Below are positions 1 through 10,536 of a DNA stretch of 64,000 nt, in pieces; the stretch's first letter is position 1, and each line of letters begins with the position of its first letter. Location: assembly GCF_000719475.1 (NCBI RefSeq), contig NZ_JOGO01000004.1, positions 1 to 64,000 on the forward strand, given 5' to 3'. The notes beneath the pieces were generated by a model that saw only the letters and a list, made by a program, of their open reading frames with translations, had not been told where the DNA came from and ran no database searches. Position numbers and translations under genes: made by a program. Source of the DNA: Streptomyces sp. NRRL F-5630 (GTDB taxonomy: Bacteria > Actinomycetota > Actinomycetes > Streptomycetales > Streptomycetaceae).

Positions 1-126
1 GTCCGGTGGGGCGGGTGGTCCGGTGGGACGGGTGGTCCGGTGGGGCCGGTGGTCCGGTGGGGCCGGTGGTCCGGTGGGGCCGGTGGTCCGGTGGGGCCGG
101 TGGTCCGGTGGGGCGGGTGGTCCGGT
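1..126. repeat. 17-bp tandem repeat, seven copies
   Basis: Seven consecutive copies of a 17-base unit of the form GTCCGGTGGGGCCGGTG run from base 1, followed by seven bases of an eighth. Copies differ at only two positions (C/G at base 13, G/A at base 11). The array stops at the stop codon of the IclR gene on the minus strand and may extend left of the window. Units are contiguous with no spacers, so this is a minisatellite-like array and not a CRISPR. Confidence 0.95.
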
Positions 127-1022
127 CAGGAGCCGAAGGCGGCGGTGGCCTGTGCGGCACCTTCCAGGACGAGTGCGGTGAGGCGCCCGGCCTCGCGGGT
201 GACGCGGTGGGCGGGGCCGATGACGGTGAGCGAGGCGGCGACGGAGCCCGCCTGGAAGACGGGCGCGGAGACGGCGGTGACGGCCTCGTCGTACTCGCCG
301 TGGCTCACGCTGTAGCCGCGCTCGCGGACCTCCCCGTAGATGCCGAGGAGGGTGTCGATGTCGGTGACGGTGCGGTCGTTGAAGGACTGGAGCGGTGCCG
401 CGCCGAAGAGGAGCCGCAGCTCCGCCTCCGGGTACTGGGCGAAGATGGCGTGACCCGACGCGCCCGCGTGACCGGGGATGACGGCCCCGATGATCGCGGT
501 GTACCGCACCGGCCCGGTGCCGTCCACGGCGGCGGCGCAGCGGTATCCCGCGCCCTGCGGGACGTTGAGCACGACGCTCTCGCCCGTCTCGCGCAGGAGC
601 CCGGCGAGGATCGGGCGGACGAGCGAGGGGAGCACGCCGCTGTGCTCGCCGACCCGGGCGAGGCGTGAGACGGCGGGGCCGAGGCGGTAGCGGCGCGTCG
701 CGGGGTCGCAGCTGAGGAAGGACCGGGAGACGAGCGTCGTGAGGACGCGCTGCGCGACGGCCTTGTCCCAGCCGTGCCGGCGCGCCATCTCGCTCACACC
801 CCACTCCGGGCGGCGCTCCGTGAAGGAGAGCAGCGCGAGCAGGGCCCGGTCCGCGCCCTGGAGGACGCCGGGACGGGCCGGGGCGGGAGCCTCGTCGGCG
901 GACGCCTCCGCCGCCGGACCCCCGGTGCTTCGCGCGGGTCCCGACTCATCGCTTCGCGCGGGTCCCGGCACGTCCGGCCGCGTCGCGCTGTCCTCGGCAG
1001 TGGTGCCGTGCGCCTCGAACAT
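126..1022 (-). CDS. IclR family transcriptional regulator
   Basis: A 298-aa protein. After a disordered Ala/Pro-rich stretch of about 50 residues there is a winged helix-turn-helix (about 55-115, with the ADRALLALLSF and MARRHGWDKAVAQRVLTTL helices) and then an IclR effector-binding domain (about 130-298, including GAVIPGHAGASGHAIFA). IclR proteins usually act as local repressors or activators that bind small organic acids. The ATG is preceded by GAGGA. It is divergent from the hydrolase at 1306, the likely target. The N-terminal tail is longer than usual for the family and carries a short internal duplication (GPARSDESGPARS). The ligand cannot be told from the sequence. Confidence 0.85.
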   Translation of the reverse strand: MFEAHGTTAEDSATRPDVPGPARSDESGPARSTGGPAAEASADEAPAPARPGVLQGADRALLALLSFTERRPEWGVSEMARRHGWDKAVAQRVLTTLVSRSFLSCDPATRRYRLGPAVSRLARVGEHSGVLPSLVRPILAGLLRETGESVVLNVPQGAGYRCAAAVDGTGPVRYTAIIGAVIPGHAGASGHAIFAQYPEAELRLLFGAAPLQSFNDRTVTDIDTLLGIYGEVRERGYSVSHGEYDEAVTAVSAPVFQAGSVAASLTVIGPAHRVTREAGRLTALVLEGAAQATAAFGS

Positions 1023-1114
1023 CGCTTCGTCCTCTCGTCCTGCGGCTGACCGTCGTGGCGGGGCCCTGGTGCGGCTGTGCCGTCCCGTGGCCGGGCCACC
1101 GTGCCGATGGTGCG

Positions 1115-1139
1115 CTGAGCGCTACGCCGTTGCGCTCAG
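1115..1139. promoter_or_regulatory. Inverted repeat between IclR gene and hydrolase gene
   Basis: CTGAGCGC and GCGCTCAG form perfect 8-bp arms separated by 9 bases in the divergent intergenic region. Position and symmetry make it a candidate operator for the adjacent IclR protein. No binding motif is known for this protein, so the assignment is inference. Confidence 0.4.
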
Positions 1140-1305
1140 GGGCGAGAACTATCGATGGGGCGGGCCGGGGGTGTCAAGGGTTTCCCGGCGTCTTTCGCGC
1201 AGCGGGGGAAAGGGCGTTTTGCCGACCCGGCAAGTCCGCTTGGCCCATGTGCGACCTGGGCGAATGCTCGGAGGTGTCCGATCCGCGCGTCTCCCGGAGG
1301 TTCAC

Positions 1306-2277
1306 GTGACCCCGCCCGCTCCGTCCGCCCGCCACCGCCTGTTCGCCCTCCCCGGGGGGCGGGTGCATGTCGTCGAGCAGGGCGAGGGACCGCTCGTGCT
1401 GCTCCTCCACGGCTTCCCCGAGTCGTGGTACGCCTGGCGGCACCAGTTGCCCGTGCTCGCCGCCGCCGGGTACCGCGCGGTGGCCGTCGACGCGCGGGGG
1501 TACGGGCGGTCTTCGCGACCGGAGGGCACCGAGGCGTACCGGGCTGTCGCGCTGGTCGGTGAACTCGTCGCTCTCGTCCGGGCTTTGGGCGAGGAGCGGG
1601 CGGTGCTCGCGGGGCACGACTGGGGGGCCACACTGGCCGGGCAGGCGGGGCTGCTGCGGCCCGAGGTGTTCTCGGCGATCGCGCTGCTCGGCGTCCCGTA
1701 CACGCCGCCGGGCGGACCCCGCCCCTCGGAGGTCTTCGCCTCGATGGGCGGCGACGAGGAGTTCTACGTGCCGTTCCTCCAACGCCCCGGCGCCGAGGCC
1801 GAGATGGAGCGGGACGTACGGGGCTGGCTCGCCGGGTTCTACACCACGCTCTCCGGGCGGAGCGGCGTCGCGCCGCCCGGACCGTTCTTCGTCCCGCGCG
1901 GGCACGCGATGCGGGAGCGGTTCGTGGACGGCCCGCTTCCCTCCTGGCTGAGCGAGGCCGAACTCGACTTCTACGCCGGGGAGTTCGAGCGTACGGGCTT
2001 CGGCGGCGCGCTCGCGCGCTACCGCGCCATGGACCGTGACTGGGAAGACCTCGCGGCCTGGGAGGGCGAACCGCTCCGGCAGCCCTCGCTCTTCCTCGCG
2101 GGCCGCGAGGACGCCTCGCTCGCCTGGCTCTCCGAGGCCGTGGACGCCTTCCCCCGCACCCTGCCGGGGCTCCGGGGCACCCACCTGCTGGACGACTGCG
2201 GGCACTGGGTGCAGCAGGAGCGGCCCGAGGAGGTCGGCGCGCTGCTCGTGGAGTGGCTGGACGGCCTGGCCCGGTGA
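1306..2277 (+). CDS. Alpha/beta hydrolase, epoxide-hydrolase-like
   Basis: A 323-aa cytoplasmic alpha/beta-fold hydrolase. LLLHGFPES (residues 33-41) gives the HGxP oxyanion motif, GHDWGA puts the nucleophile Asp at about 105, AGRED holds a candidate acid, and DDCGHWVQ supplies the catalytic His near the C-terminus. An Asp in the HDWG motif is typical of soluble epoxide hydrolases, which open epoxides to diols through an ester intermediate; haloalkane dehalogenases share the motif. GTG at 1306 is chosen because GGAGG lies five bases upstream; the open frame continues further upstream without a ribosome binding site. Divergent from the IclR gene. Confidence 0.85.
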   Translation: MTPPAPSARHRLFALPGGRVHVVEQGEGPLVLLLHGFPESWYAWRHQLPVLAAAGYRAVAVDARGYGRSSRPEGTEAYRAVALVGELVALVRALGEERAVLAGHDWGATLAGQAGLLRPEVFSAIALLGVPYTPPGGPRPSEVFASMGGDEEFYVPFLQRPGAEAEMERDVRGWLAGFYTTLSGRSGVAPPGPFFVPRGHAMRERFVDGPLPSWLSEAELDFYAGEFERTGFGGALARYRAMDRDWEDLAAWEGEPLRQPSLFLAGREDASLAWLSEAVDAFPRTLPGLRGTHLLDDCGHWVQQERPEEVGALLVEWLDGLAR

Positions 2278-2430
2278 CCGCACGCCCGCGTCGGCACGGG
2301 TGCCAGGCGTCCTCCGCCCGTGCCGTCCGGGCCCTCGCCCCGCCCAGCCCTCCATGCCGCGACCGCCACCCGCTTCGACCCCGGACGGCGGCGGATCTCG
2401 CGGAGGGAGGGGCGCGGCGCCCCGGACGCG

Positions 2431-2479
2431 CGTCCGCCCCGGGCATCCCCTCGTCAGGACGGGATGCCCGGGGCGGACG
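2431..2479. terminator. Bidirectional terminator, 19-bp perfect stem
   Basis: Perfect complementary 19-base arms (2431-2449 and 2461-2479) enclose an 11-base loop between the convergent hydrolase and sdhB genes. The stem is almost all G:C. There is no U tract, as is usual in Streptomyces. Confidence 0.9.
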
Positions 2480-2508
2480 GGGGGCGGGTCGGCCCGCCCC
2501 CGCGAGGG

Positions 2509-3254
2509 TCAGCGCTTGCCGGCCTTGCGCTGGGCGCGCAGCCACTCGCGGTTCATGTTCGTGATGGACATGAGCGGGATGCCCTTCGGGCAGGCGGTGG
2601 CGCACTCACCGGTGAGCGTGCAGCCGCCGAAGCCCTCGGCGTCCATCTGGGCGACCATGTCGAGGACGCGGGTCTCGCGCTCGGGGGCGCCCTGCGGCAG
2701 GACGTTGAGGTGGTTGATCTTCGCCGAGGTGAAGAGCATCGCGGAGCCGTTGGGGCAGGCCGCGACGCAGGCGCCGCAGCCGATGCACTCGGCGTGCTCG
2801 AAGGCGTAGTCCGCGTCGGGCTTGGGGACCGGCGTGGAGTGGGCCTCGGGGGCGGTACCGGTCGCGGCGGAGATGTACCCGCCGGACTGGATGATCCGGT
2901 CGAAGGCCGAGCGGTTCACCGCGAGGTCCTTGATGACCGGGAAGGCCGCCGCGCGCCACGGCTCGATGTCGATCGTGTCGCCGTCCTTGAAGGACCGCAT
3001 GTGGAGCTGGCAGGTCGTGGTGCGTTCGGGGCCGTGCGCGTCACCGTTGATGACGAGCGAGCAGGCCCCGCAGATGCCCTCGCGGCAGTCGTGGTCGAAG
3101 GCGACCGGGTCCTCGCCCTTGAGGGTGAGTTCCTCGTTGAGGGTGTCGAGCATTTCGAGGAAGGACATGTCCTCGGAGATGCTGTCCACCTCGTAGGTGA
3201 CCATGGCGCCCGGGGCGTCCGCGTTCTTCTGGCGCCAAACGCGCAGGGTGAGCT

Positions 3255-3258
<4 letters not shown>
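2509..3258 (-). CDS. sdhB: Succinate dehydrogenase/fumarate reductase iron-sulfur subunit
   Basis: A 249-aa electron-transfer subunit of respiratory complex II. It carries three cluster motifs: a plant-type [2Fe-2S] site (Cys58, 63, 66, 83), a ferredoxin site [12 protein letters not shown] (Cys158, 161, 164, 168) and a second set at Cys213, 219, 223. It passes electrons from the flavoprotein to the membrane anchor and menaquinone. The ATG overlaps the sdhA stop by four bases (ATGA), which implies translational coupling. It is last in the sdhC-sdhA-sdhB operon and is followed by a strong terminator. The gene order matches the SCO0922-0924 type of Streptomyces complex II as I recall it. Confidence 0.95.
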
Positions 3259-5207
<1,949 letters not shown>

Positions 5208-5208
5208 G

Positions 5209-5916
5209 TCAGTCCACCAATCCGGTCATGACGCCGACCGGGACGGCGATGAAGCCGAGCGTGATCACGACGGCGAGCACGTTCGCGAGGGTCTTGAGCA
5301 CCAGGTCCCGGCTGCGGCTGCCGACCCCGAGGGTCTGGGCCGCGCTGTAGAAGCCGTGCTGGATGTGGAGGCCGAGGGCGAGCATCGCGACGAGGTAGAT
5401 CACGTTGCCGTACCAGGTGGAGAAGGTGTCCACCACGTTGGCGTAGGGGTGACCGTTCTGGAAGCCGCCGCTGTGCACGGTGCCGGTGGTGAGGTCCAGG
5501 ATGTGCCACACGATGAAGAGGGCGAGGATGATCCCGCCGTAGCGCATGGTGTGGGTCGCGTACGAGGCGCGGCGGCGCGGGTGCGCGTACTTGACCGGGC
5601 GCGCCTTCTGGTCGCGCCGGCTGAGCTGGTACGCGGAGACGGCGTGCGCCACGACGGCGACCACCAGGACGACGCGGACGACCCAGAGCGTCCACTCGTA
5701 GTGCATGAACGGTTCGCCGAGGGTCCGCAGCCAGTGGGCGTACTCGTCGAAGGTTCCGGGTCCGAAGAAGATCTTCAGGTTGCCGTACATGTGGGCGATC
5801 AAGTACAGCAGCATGAGAAGGCCGGAGACGGCCATCACTGTCTTCTTGCCGACGGAGGAATCCCAGATCAGTCGAGTCCTGGACGGCCGTCGGTCCGTCC
5901 CTGGTGCCAGAGCCAT
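5209..5916 (-). CDS. sdhC: Succinate dehydrogenase cytochrome b subunit
   Basis: A 235-aa membrane anchor with five predicted helices (about 25-50, 70-95, 115-140, 160-190, 205-230). Histidines in [23 protein letters not shown] and LHIQHGFYS are suitably placed as ligands of two b haems. It belongs to the single-polypeptide di-haem anchor class (cytochrome b558 type), not the SdhC/SdhD pair. ATG at 5916 was chosen; a TTG nine bases upstream is in frame but neither has a clear ribosome binding site. First gene of the operon and divergent from the LysR gene. Confidence 0.9.
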   Translation of the reverse strand: MALAPGTDRRPSRTRLIWDSSVGKKTVMAVSGLLMLLYLIAHMYGNLKIFFGPGTFDEYAHWLRTLGEPFMHYEWTLWVVRVVLVVAVVAHAVSAYQLSRRDQKARPVKYAHPRRRASYATHTMRYGGIILALFIVWHILDLTTGTVHSGGFQNGHPYANVVDTFSTWYGNVIYLVAMLALGLHIQHGFYSAAQTLGVGSRSRDLVLKTLANVLAVVITLGFIAVPVGVMTGLVD

Positions 5917-5975
5917 GTCAAGCAAGGTAGGGCCGAACGACCCAAGAGGTCCAAGAGATCACTGGCCTCATTTCC

Positions 5976-5990
5976 ATAGCCCTGGCCTAT
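5976..5990. promoter_or_regulatory. LysR-type T-N11-A operator
   Basis: ATAG-N7-CTAT is a dyad with the T-N11-A spacing diagnostic of LysR-family sites. It lies 10 bases before the lysR start and about 60 bases before the sdhC start, so one bound regulator could act on both divergent promoters. Confidence 0.7.
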
Positions 5991-5999
5991 CGTTGCACT

Positions 6000-6914
6000 A
6001 TGCAGTTCCAGCAGCTCCAGTATTTCGTGGCCGTGGCGGAGACCCGGCACTTCACCCGCGCCGCCGAGATCGTGCACGTCGCGCAGCCCTCGCTCTCGCA
6101 GCAGATCAAGGCGCTGGAGCGCGAGCTGGGAGCCGAACTCTTCAGCCGGGCAAGGGGAAACATCACGCTCACCGACGCGGGTGAGGCCCTGCTCCCGCTG
6201 GCCAGGCGCATCCTGGAGGACGCCGAGACCGCACACCACGAAGTGGGCGAAATCGCGCAGCTGCGCAGGGGGCGGGTGCGGCTCGGCGCGACCCCCAGTC
6301 TGTGCACGGGACTGCTCCCCGACGTCCTGCGGACGTATCACGATCGTTATCCGGGGATCCAGCTCCTCATCGAGGAGGGCGGCTCGCACGACCTCGTCCG
6401 GGAGCTGGCGCGCGGCGCGCTCGACCTCGCGCTCGTCGTCCTCCCGCTGCCGACCGCTTCACCCGCGCTGGAGACGGTGGAGCTGCTCCACGAGGACCTC
6501 GTGGTCGTCTCCTCCCTGCTGCGCGGCGCCCCCGGCTCGGGCGGCGGACGCGGGCGCAGGGTCCGCATCGCCGACCTGCGCGAGGAGCGCCTCGTGATGT
6601 TCCGGCACGGCTACGACCTGCGCGAACTGACCGTCGCCGCGTGCCGCAACGAGGGCTTCGAGCCGTCCTTCGCCGTCGAGGGAGGCGAGATGGACGCGGT
6701 GCTCGGCTTCGTCCGCGCCGGGCTCGGGGCGGCCGTCGTCCCGCGCATGGTCGCCGAGCGCCCCGGCTCGGGCCTGCGCGTCACCCCTCTCGCCTCCCCC
6801 GGCCTGCACCGCACGATCGCCCTCGCCCACCGCAGCGACGTGGCCCCGCCCCGGGCGGCACGCGAACTCCAGGAGATTCTGGTGCGGGAGGCGGCGCGCT
6901 TGCGGGCGGAGTGA
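6000..6914 (+). CDS. LysR family transcriptional regulator
   Basis: A 304-aa regulator with the canonical N-terminal HTH (MQFQQLQYFVAVAETRHFTRAAE, with QPSLSQQIKALERELGAELF as recognition region, residues 1-60) and a substrate-binding domain (about 90-300). It is transcribed away from sdhCAB with a LysR dyad between them, so it probably controls its own gene and sdhCAB; the inducer is not visible. No Shine-Dalgarno precedes the ATG. TATCGT five to ten bases upstream could be a -10 for a leaderless transcript. Converges on the c-di-GMP gene. Confidence 0.9.
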   Translation: MQFQQLQYFVAVAETRHFTRAAEIVHVAQPSLSQQIKALERELGAELFSRARGNITLTDAGEALLPLARRILEDAETAHHEVGEIAQLRRGRVRLGATPSLCTGLLPDVLRTYHDRYPGIQLLIEEGGSHDLVRELARGALDLALVVLPLPTASPALETVELLHEDLVVVSSLLRGAPGSGGGRGRRVRIADLREERLVMFRHGYDLRELTVAACRNEGFEPSFAVEGGEMDAVLGFVRAGLGAAVVPRMVAERPGSGLRVTPLASPGLHRTIALAHRSDVAPPRAARELQEILVREAARLRAE

Positions 6915-6940
6915 GCGCCGGTACGGGGGCTGCGCTGCCG

Positions 6941-7017
6941 AGCCGGGGACGAGACCGACGGGCACGCGGCCGCTCCCGGGCCGGGGACCAGACCGACGGC
7001 ACGGGGCGCCGCTCCCG
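6941..7017. repeat. Imperfect 38-bp tandem duplication
   Basis: Two adjacent copies (6941-6978 and 6979-7017) share a GCCGGGGAC-x-AGACCGACG core and end in CGCTCCCG. They fill most of the gap between the convergent lysR and GGDEF-EAL genes. Confidence 0.75.
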
Positions 7018-7047
7018 CGAGCGCCCTCGTGCCCGCTCCCTGGCCCC

Positions 7048-9207
7048 TCAGCCGCTCACCGCGTCCACCAGCGCCAGCTCCCTGACTCTCGCCGCCGGGC
7101 CCGGACGGGCGTAGTACCAGCCCTGGGCCGTGTCGCAGCCGAGTTCGCGGAGCTGGTCGGCCTGGGCGCTCGTCTCGACGCCCTCGACCGTGACCGCGAG
7201 GTCGAGGCTGTGGGCGAGAGCGACGATGCCCTCGACGATCTTGAGGTCCACGGGATCGGCGGGGAACTGCTGCATCCCCCGCGTGAAGGCGCGGTCGAGC
7301 TTGAGGACGCTCACCGGGAGGCGGCGCAGATTGGCGAGGTTCGAGTAGCCGGTGCCGAAGTCGTCGAGCGCGATGTCCACGCCCATCTCGGCGAGCCGCC
7401 GCAGCGGCTCGAGGAGGTCGTCGTCGGCGCCGATGAGCGCGGACTCGGTGACCTCCAGGCACAGCGCGCCCGGCGGGAGCCCCGTGCGTTCCAGGATCTC
7501 GATGGTGTCGGCGACGAGTCGCGGGTGCTGGAGCTGGCACGGCGAGAGGTTGACGTTGACGCGCAGCGGCGCGGGGCCGCCGTGTTCCTCCTGCCACAGC
7601 CGGGCCTGCCGCGCCGACTCGTCGAGCACCCAGCGGCCGAGCGGCACGATGAGACCGGTGTGCTCGGCGAGCGGGATGAAGCGGTCGGGGCCGATCGTGC
7701 CGTGCTGCGGGTGCGACCACCGCACCAGCGCCTCCGCTCCGTGCACCGTGCCGTCGCCGAGATCGACGAGCGGCTGGTACTCGATGAAGAACTCGCCGCG
7801 CTCCAGCGCGGCGGGCAGCGAGGTCGTCAGCCCGTGCCGGGTGATCGCGCGCGCGTCCGCCTCGGGGTCGGCGACCTCGTAGCGGTTGCCGCCCGCCGCC
7901 TTGGCCCGGTACATCGTGATGTCGGCGCTGCGCAGCACCTCGGCGGACCCGCGCTTGCCGCCCCCGGGGCCTTCCACGATGCCGATGCTGCCGCGCACGG
8001 TCAGCGCCCGCCCGTCCACGCGTACCGGCGCGGCGAGGGCCTGCATCATGCGCCCGGCCAGCTCGTGGACCTCCTCGCGGGCGCGGGGGCCGGTCGTGAG
8101 CGCCACGAACTCGTCGCCGCCGATGCGCGCCACGATCTCCCCGGCGCCGCCCGCGCAGCCCTGGAGCCGGTCGGCGACCTCGACGAGGAGCCGGTCGCCG
8201 GCGTCGTGGCCGAGGCTGTCGTTGACCGTCTTGAAGCCGTCGAGGTCGAGGTAGCAGAGTCCGAAGCGATCCTTCTCGCCCGCCTGGAGCGCCTTGTCGA
8301 GGCGCTCGAAGAAGAGCGTGCGGTTGGGCAGCCCGGTGAGCGCGTCGTGCGTCGCCTCGTAGCGCAGCCGCAGGTTCAGCAGGCGCCGCTCGGTGGTGTC
8401 CTCCAGGAGCGCGAGCTGGTAGAGCGGTTCGCCCCGGTCGTCGCGCAGGAGCGAGACGGTGAGGTTGGTCCACAGGACGGTGCCGTCGTGGCGGTAGAAG
8501 GGCTTCTCGGCACGGAAGTACTCACGCGTTCCCGTGACCAGCTCCTCGTACAGGCGCCAGACGGTCGGTGAGTCGTCGGGGTGGGCCCACTCGCGGACGT
8601 TGGTGCCGCGCAGCGAGCTGACGAGGCCGCCGAACATCCCGGCGAGCGCGTCGTTCGCCTCGACGATGACGCCGTCCATGTCGGCGATGCTGATGCCGAG
8701 CGCGGCGCCCTCGAAGACGGCCCGGAAACGCGCCTCGCTCACGTGCAGGGCCCGTTCGACGGCGGCCCGCGCGCCGAGCGCGGCCCGTGAGATCGCCTCC
8801 TGCTCGGTACGGGTCCGCTCGCGCAGCGCCCCCGCGAAGCCCGCCGCCATGGCGTGCTGGATGCGGGCGCCGCGCGCGGCGAGGTCCTCGTGGCGGCCGT
8901 CGTCCCCGCAGTAGAGGACGAGGTACGCCTCGACGACGTCGAGGGTGCGGCTGAGCGTCTCCGGGTCGGTGCAGTGCGCGGCGACGAGCGCGGCGCCGAG
9001 GTCGCGCGCCTCCGCAGCGTCGAAGACGCGGGCGTGCAGCGCGGCGCGCAGCCGGTGCGCGAGCGGCAGGAGCAGCTTCTCGAACTCGGGGCGGGTCAGT
9101 GAGGTCGCGGTGAGCGGGAAGAGTGCGCGGCTCCAGATGGTCGCGAACCTGCCGACCCGGTCGGCCGGCTCGTCCCGTGTCCCGCTCGTCGCGCTTGCCT
9201 CGCTCAC
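7048..9207 (-). CDS. rmdA: PAS-GGDEF-EAL cyclic di-GMP turnover protein, RmdA-like
   Basis: A 719-aa cytoplasmic protein with an N-terminal region of unknown fold (1-150), a PAS/PAC sensor (about 155-278), a GGDEF diguanylate cyclase domain with intact GGDEF at 363-367, and an EAL phosphodiesterase domain with EAL at 492-494 plus EVTES and DDFGTGYSNL metal/catalytic motifs. Both active sites look intact. Domain order and proximity to sdhCAB resemble RmdA (SCO0928), a c-di-GMP phosphodiesterase affecting development. GTG at 9207 is chosen because it overlaps the upstream methyltransferase stop as GTGA; an earlier start would intrude 80 bases into that gene. No transmembrane segment is visible. 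Confidence 0.88.
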   Translation of the reverse strand: MSEASATSGTRDEPADRVGRFATIWSRALFPLTATSLTRPEFEKLLLPLAHRLRAALHARVFDAAEARDLGAALVAAHCTDPETLSRTLDVVEAYLVLYCGDDGRHEDLAARGARIQHAMAAGFAGALRERTRTEQEAISRAALGARAAVERALHVSEARFRAVFEGAALGISIADMDGVIVEANDALAGMFGGLVSSLRGTNVREWAHPDDSPTVWRLYEELVTGTREYFRAEKPFYRHDGTVLWTNLTVSLLRDDRGEPLYQLALLEDTTERRLLNLRLRYEATHDALTGLPNRTLFFERLDKALQAGEKDRFGLCYLDLDGFKTVNDSLGHDAGDRLLVEVADRLQGCAGGAGEIVARIGGDEFVALTTGPRAREEVHELAGRMMQALAAPVRVDGRALTVRGSIGIVEGPGGGKRGSAEVLRSADITMYRAKAAGGNRYEVADPEADARAITRHGLTTSLPAALERGEFFIEYQPLVDLGDGTVHGAEALVRWSHPQHGTIGPDRFIPLAEHTGLIVPLGRWVLDESARQARLWQEEHGGPAPLRVNVNLSPCQLQHPRLVADTIEILERTGLPPGALCLEVTESALIGADDDLLEPLRRLAEMGVDIALDDFGTGYSNLANLRRLPVSVLKLDRAFTRGMQQFPADPVDLKIVEGIVALAHSLDLAVTVEGVETSAQADQLRELGCDTAQGWYYARPGPAARVRELALVDAVSG

Positions 9208-10016
9208 GCTTTGCGCCCCACGCCCGCGTACCCAGAGTTCGCGTACGGCTCCGCTTCCTCGCCCGGTCCCTGCTCGGGCCGCCACTCCGCCATCGGCACG
9301 AGCCCGGGGTCGACGAGTTCGGTGCCCGCGAAGAAGCCGGCGATCTCCTCGGCGGTGCGCATGACGAGCGGTTTGCGGATGTCGCGGTAGACGCCGACGA
9401 CGCCGCTCGCGTCCTGCCGCGAGGGGATGTGCTCGTACGCGGCGTGCGTGAGGATCAGAACGCTGCCGGGAGCGAGCGCGTCGAGGAGTTCGGCGACGGC
9501 TGCCGCCGGGTCTTCGCTGTCCTCGATGAAGTGGAGCACCGCGACGAGGAGGAGCGCCACGGGCCGTTCCGTGTCGATGAGTGCGCGGAAGGCGTGGGCG
9601 CGGAGGATCTCGGCGGGCTTGCGGAGATCGGCGGCGACGACGCCGGCGAGCGGGTCGCCCTCCAGCACGGCCTCGCTGTGCGCCACGGCGACGGGGTCGT
9701 GGTCGACGTAGAGGACGCGCGCCTCGGGGGCGAGGGCGCGGGCGACCTCGTGGACGCTGCCGAAGGTGGGGATGCCGGAGCCGATGTCGAGGAACTGCGT
9801 GACGCCCTCGGAGACCGCGTAGCGCACCGCGCGCCGCATGAAGGCACGATTCGCCTGCATGATCTTCGGCAGCCCCGGCAGGTGGGCCATCGCGCGCCGC
9901 GCGGCCTCCCGGTCCACCTCGAAGTTGTGCGAGCCGCCCAGGTAGTAGTCGTAGATCCGGGAGACGCTCGGAACCGTTATGTCGATTCCCTGCGGTGCCC
10001 AGGCGGGTCGCTCCAT
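9204..10016 (-). CDS. SAM-dependent methyltransferase, DUF574 family
   Basis: A 270-aa protein of the actinobacterial DUF574/Methyltransf_19 family. The signature start PSVSRIYDYYLGGSHNFEVDR is followed by the SAM motif FLDIGSGIPTFGSVHEVA (about 94-111) and VLYVDHDPVAVAHS (motif II). The substrate of this family is unknown. GGAG sits eight bases before the ATG. Its stop overlaps the GTG of the c-di-GMP gene, so the two are probably co-translated. Whether the partnership is functional is not known. Confidence 0.88.
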   Translation of the reverse strand: MERPAWAPQGIDITVPSVSRIYDYYLGGSHNFEVDREAARRAMAHLPGLPKIMQANRAFMRRAVRYAVSEGVTQFLDIGSGIPTFGSVHEVARALAPEARVLYVDHDPVAVAHSEAVLEGDPLAGVVAADLRKPAEILRAHAFRALIDTERPVALLLVAVLHFIEDSEDPAAAVAELLDALAPGSVLILTHAAYEHIPSRQDASGVVGVYRDIRKPLVMRTAEEIAGFFAGTELVDPGLVPMAEWRPEQGPGEEAEPYANSGYAGVGRKA

Positions 10017-10536
10017 CGGTGCTCCAAGTCGCTGCGGGTGGGGGGCCGGGGTGGCCGAAGCCGGTGGTGGGGTGCGGTGCTCGTCTCTCCGGGTGCGGCG
10101 CCCCCTCGCGCGTGCTGTCCCGGGCGCCGGGGCGGTCGCGCGCGGGTGGGGTCGCCTGCGCAGAGGCTACTGATCAGGCGCCAGAAGAGCGAGCAGAAAC
10201 GGAAAATGACCGTCCGTTCCCGGTCATCACCTGGGCGGCGACGACACCCTCCTCTTTCTCCCCCGCCCACCGGCGGCCCGCTGGCACTTTACGTCCCCGG
10301 GGCCCGCACGGAAAACGGGGCCGGTGCGGCACACCCCGCCGAACTGCGTTCCGTACAAGCCGACTTGACGTCGGCGACGATCGCGTTTGACAAGGAGCGG
10401 CGAATTAGCGGGAATTCATCCGGTTCGTCCGGGCGGGTCTGGGGCGAAAACCGGCCGGAGAGCGACGGGGGACGTTATCGGGGAACTGAGCGTTCACTTC
10501 CGGTGCCGTTCGCTTGCCGACGGAATTCGTCTGACT
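10017..10536. other. Intergenic region with two inverted repeats
   Basis: I see no convincing gene in these 520 bases, which are less GC-rich than the surroundings. Two perfect dyads occur: ATGACCG-N8-CGGTCAT (10206-10227) and GCCGAC-N5-GTCGGC (10359-10375). Both lie upstream of the methyltransferase gene on the minus strand, so they may be control sites for that operon. A small RNA is possible but there is no direct support. Confidence 0.5.

Noticed and set aside
1..126. CRISPR-like array
   Set aside because: The 17-base units are contiguous, without spacers, and no cas genes are in the window.
1306..2277. Haloalkane dehalogenase instead of epoxide hydrolase
   Set aside because: The shared HDWG motif allows it, but the HGFPESW motif and cap region look more like epoxide hydrolases; not settled, so only the broad call was made.
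2278..2430. Further coding sequence after the hydrolase
   Set aside because: Open frames here overlap the terminator and have no start signals or motifs.
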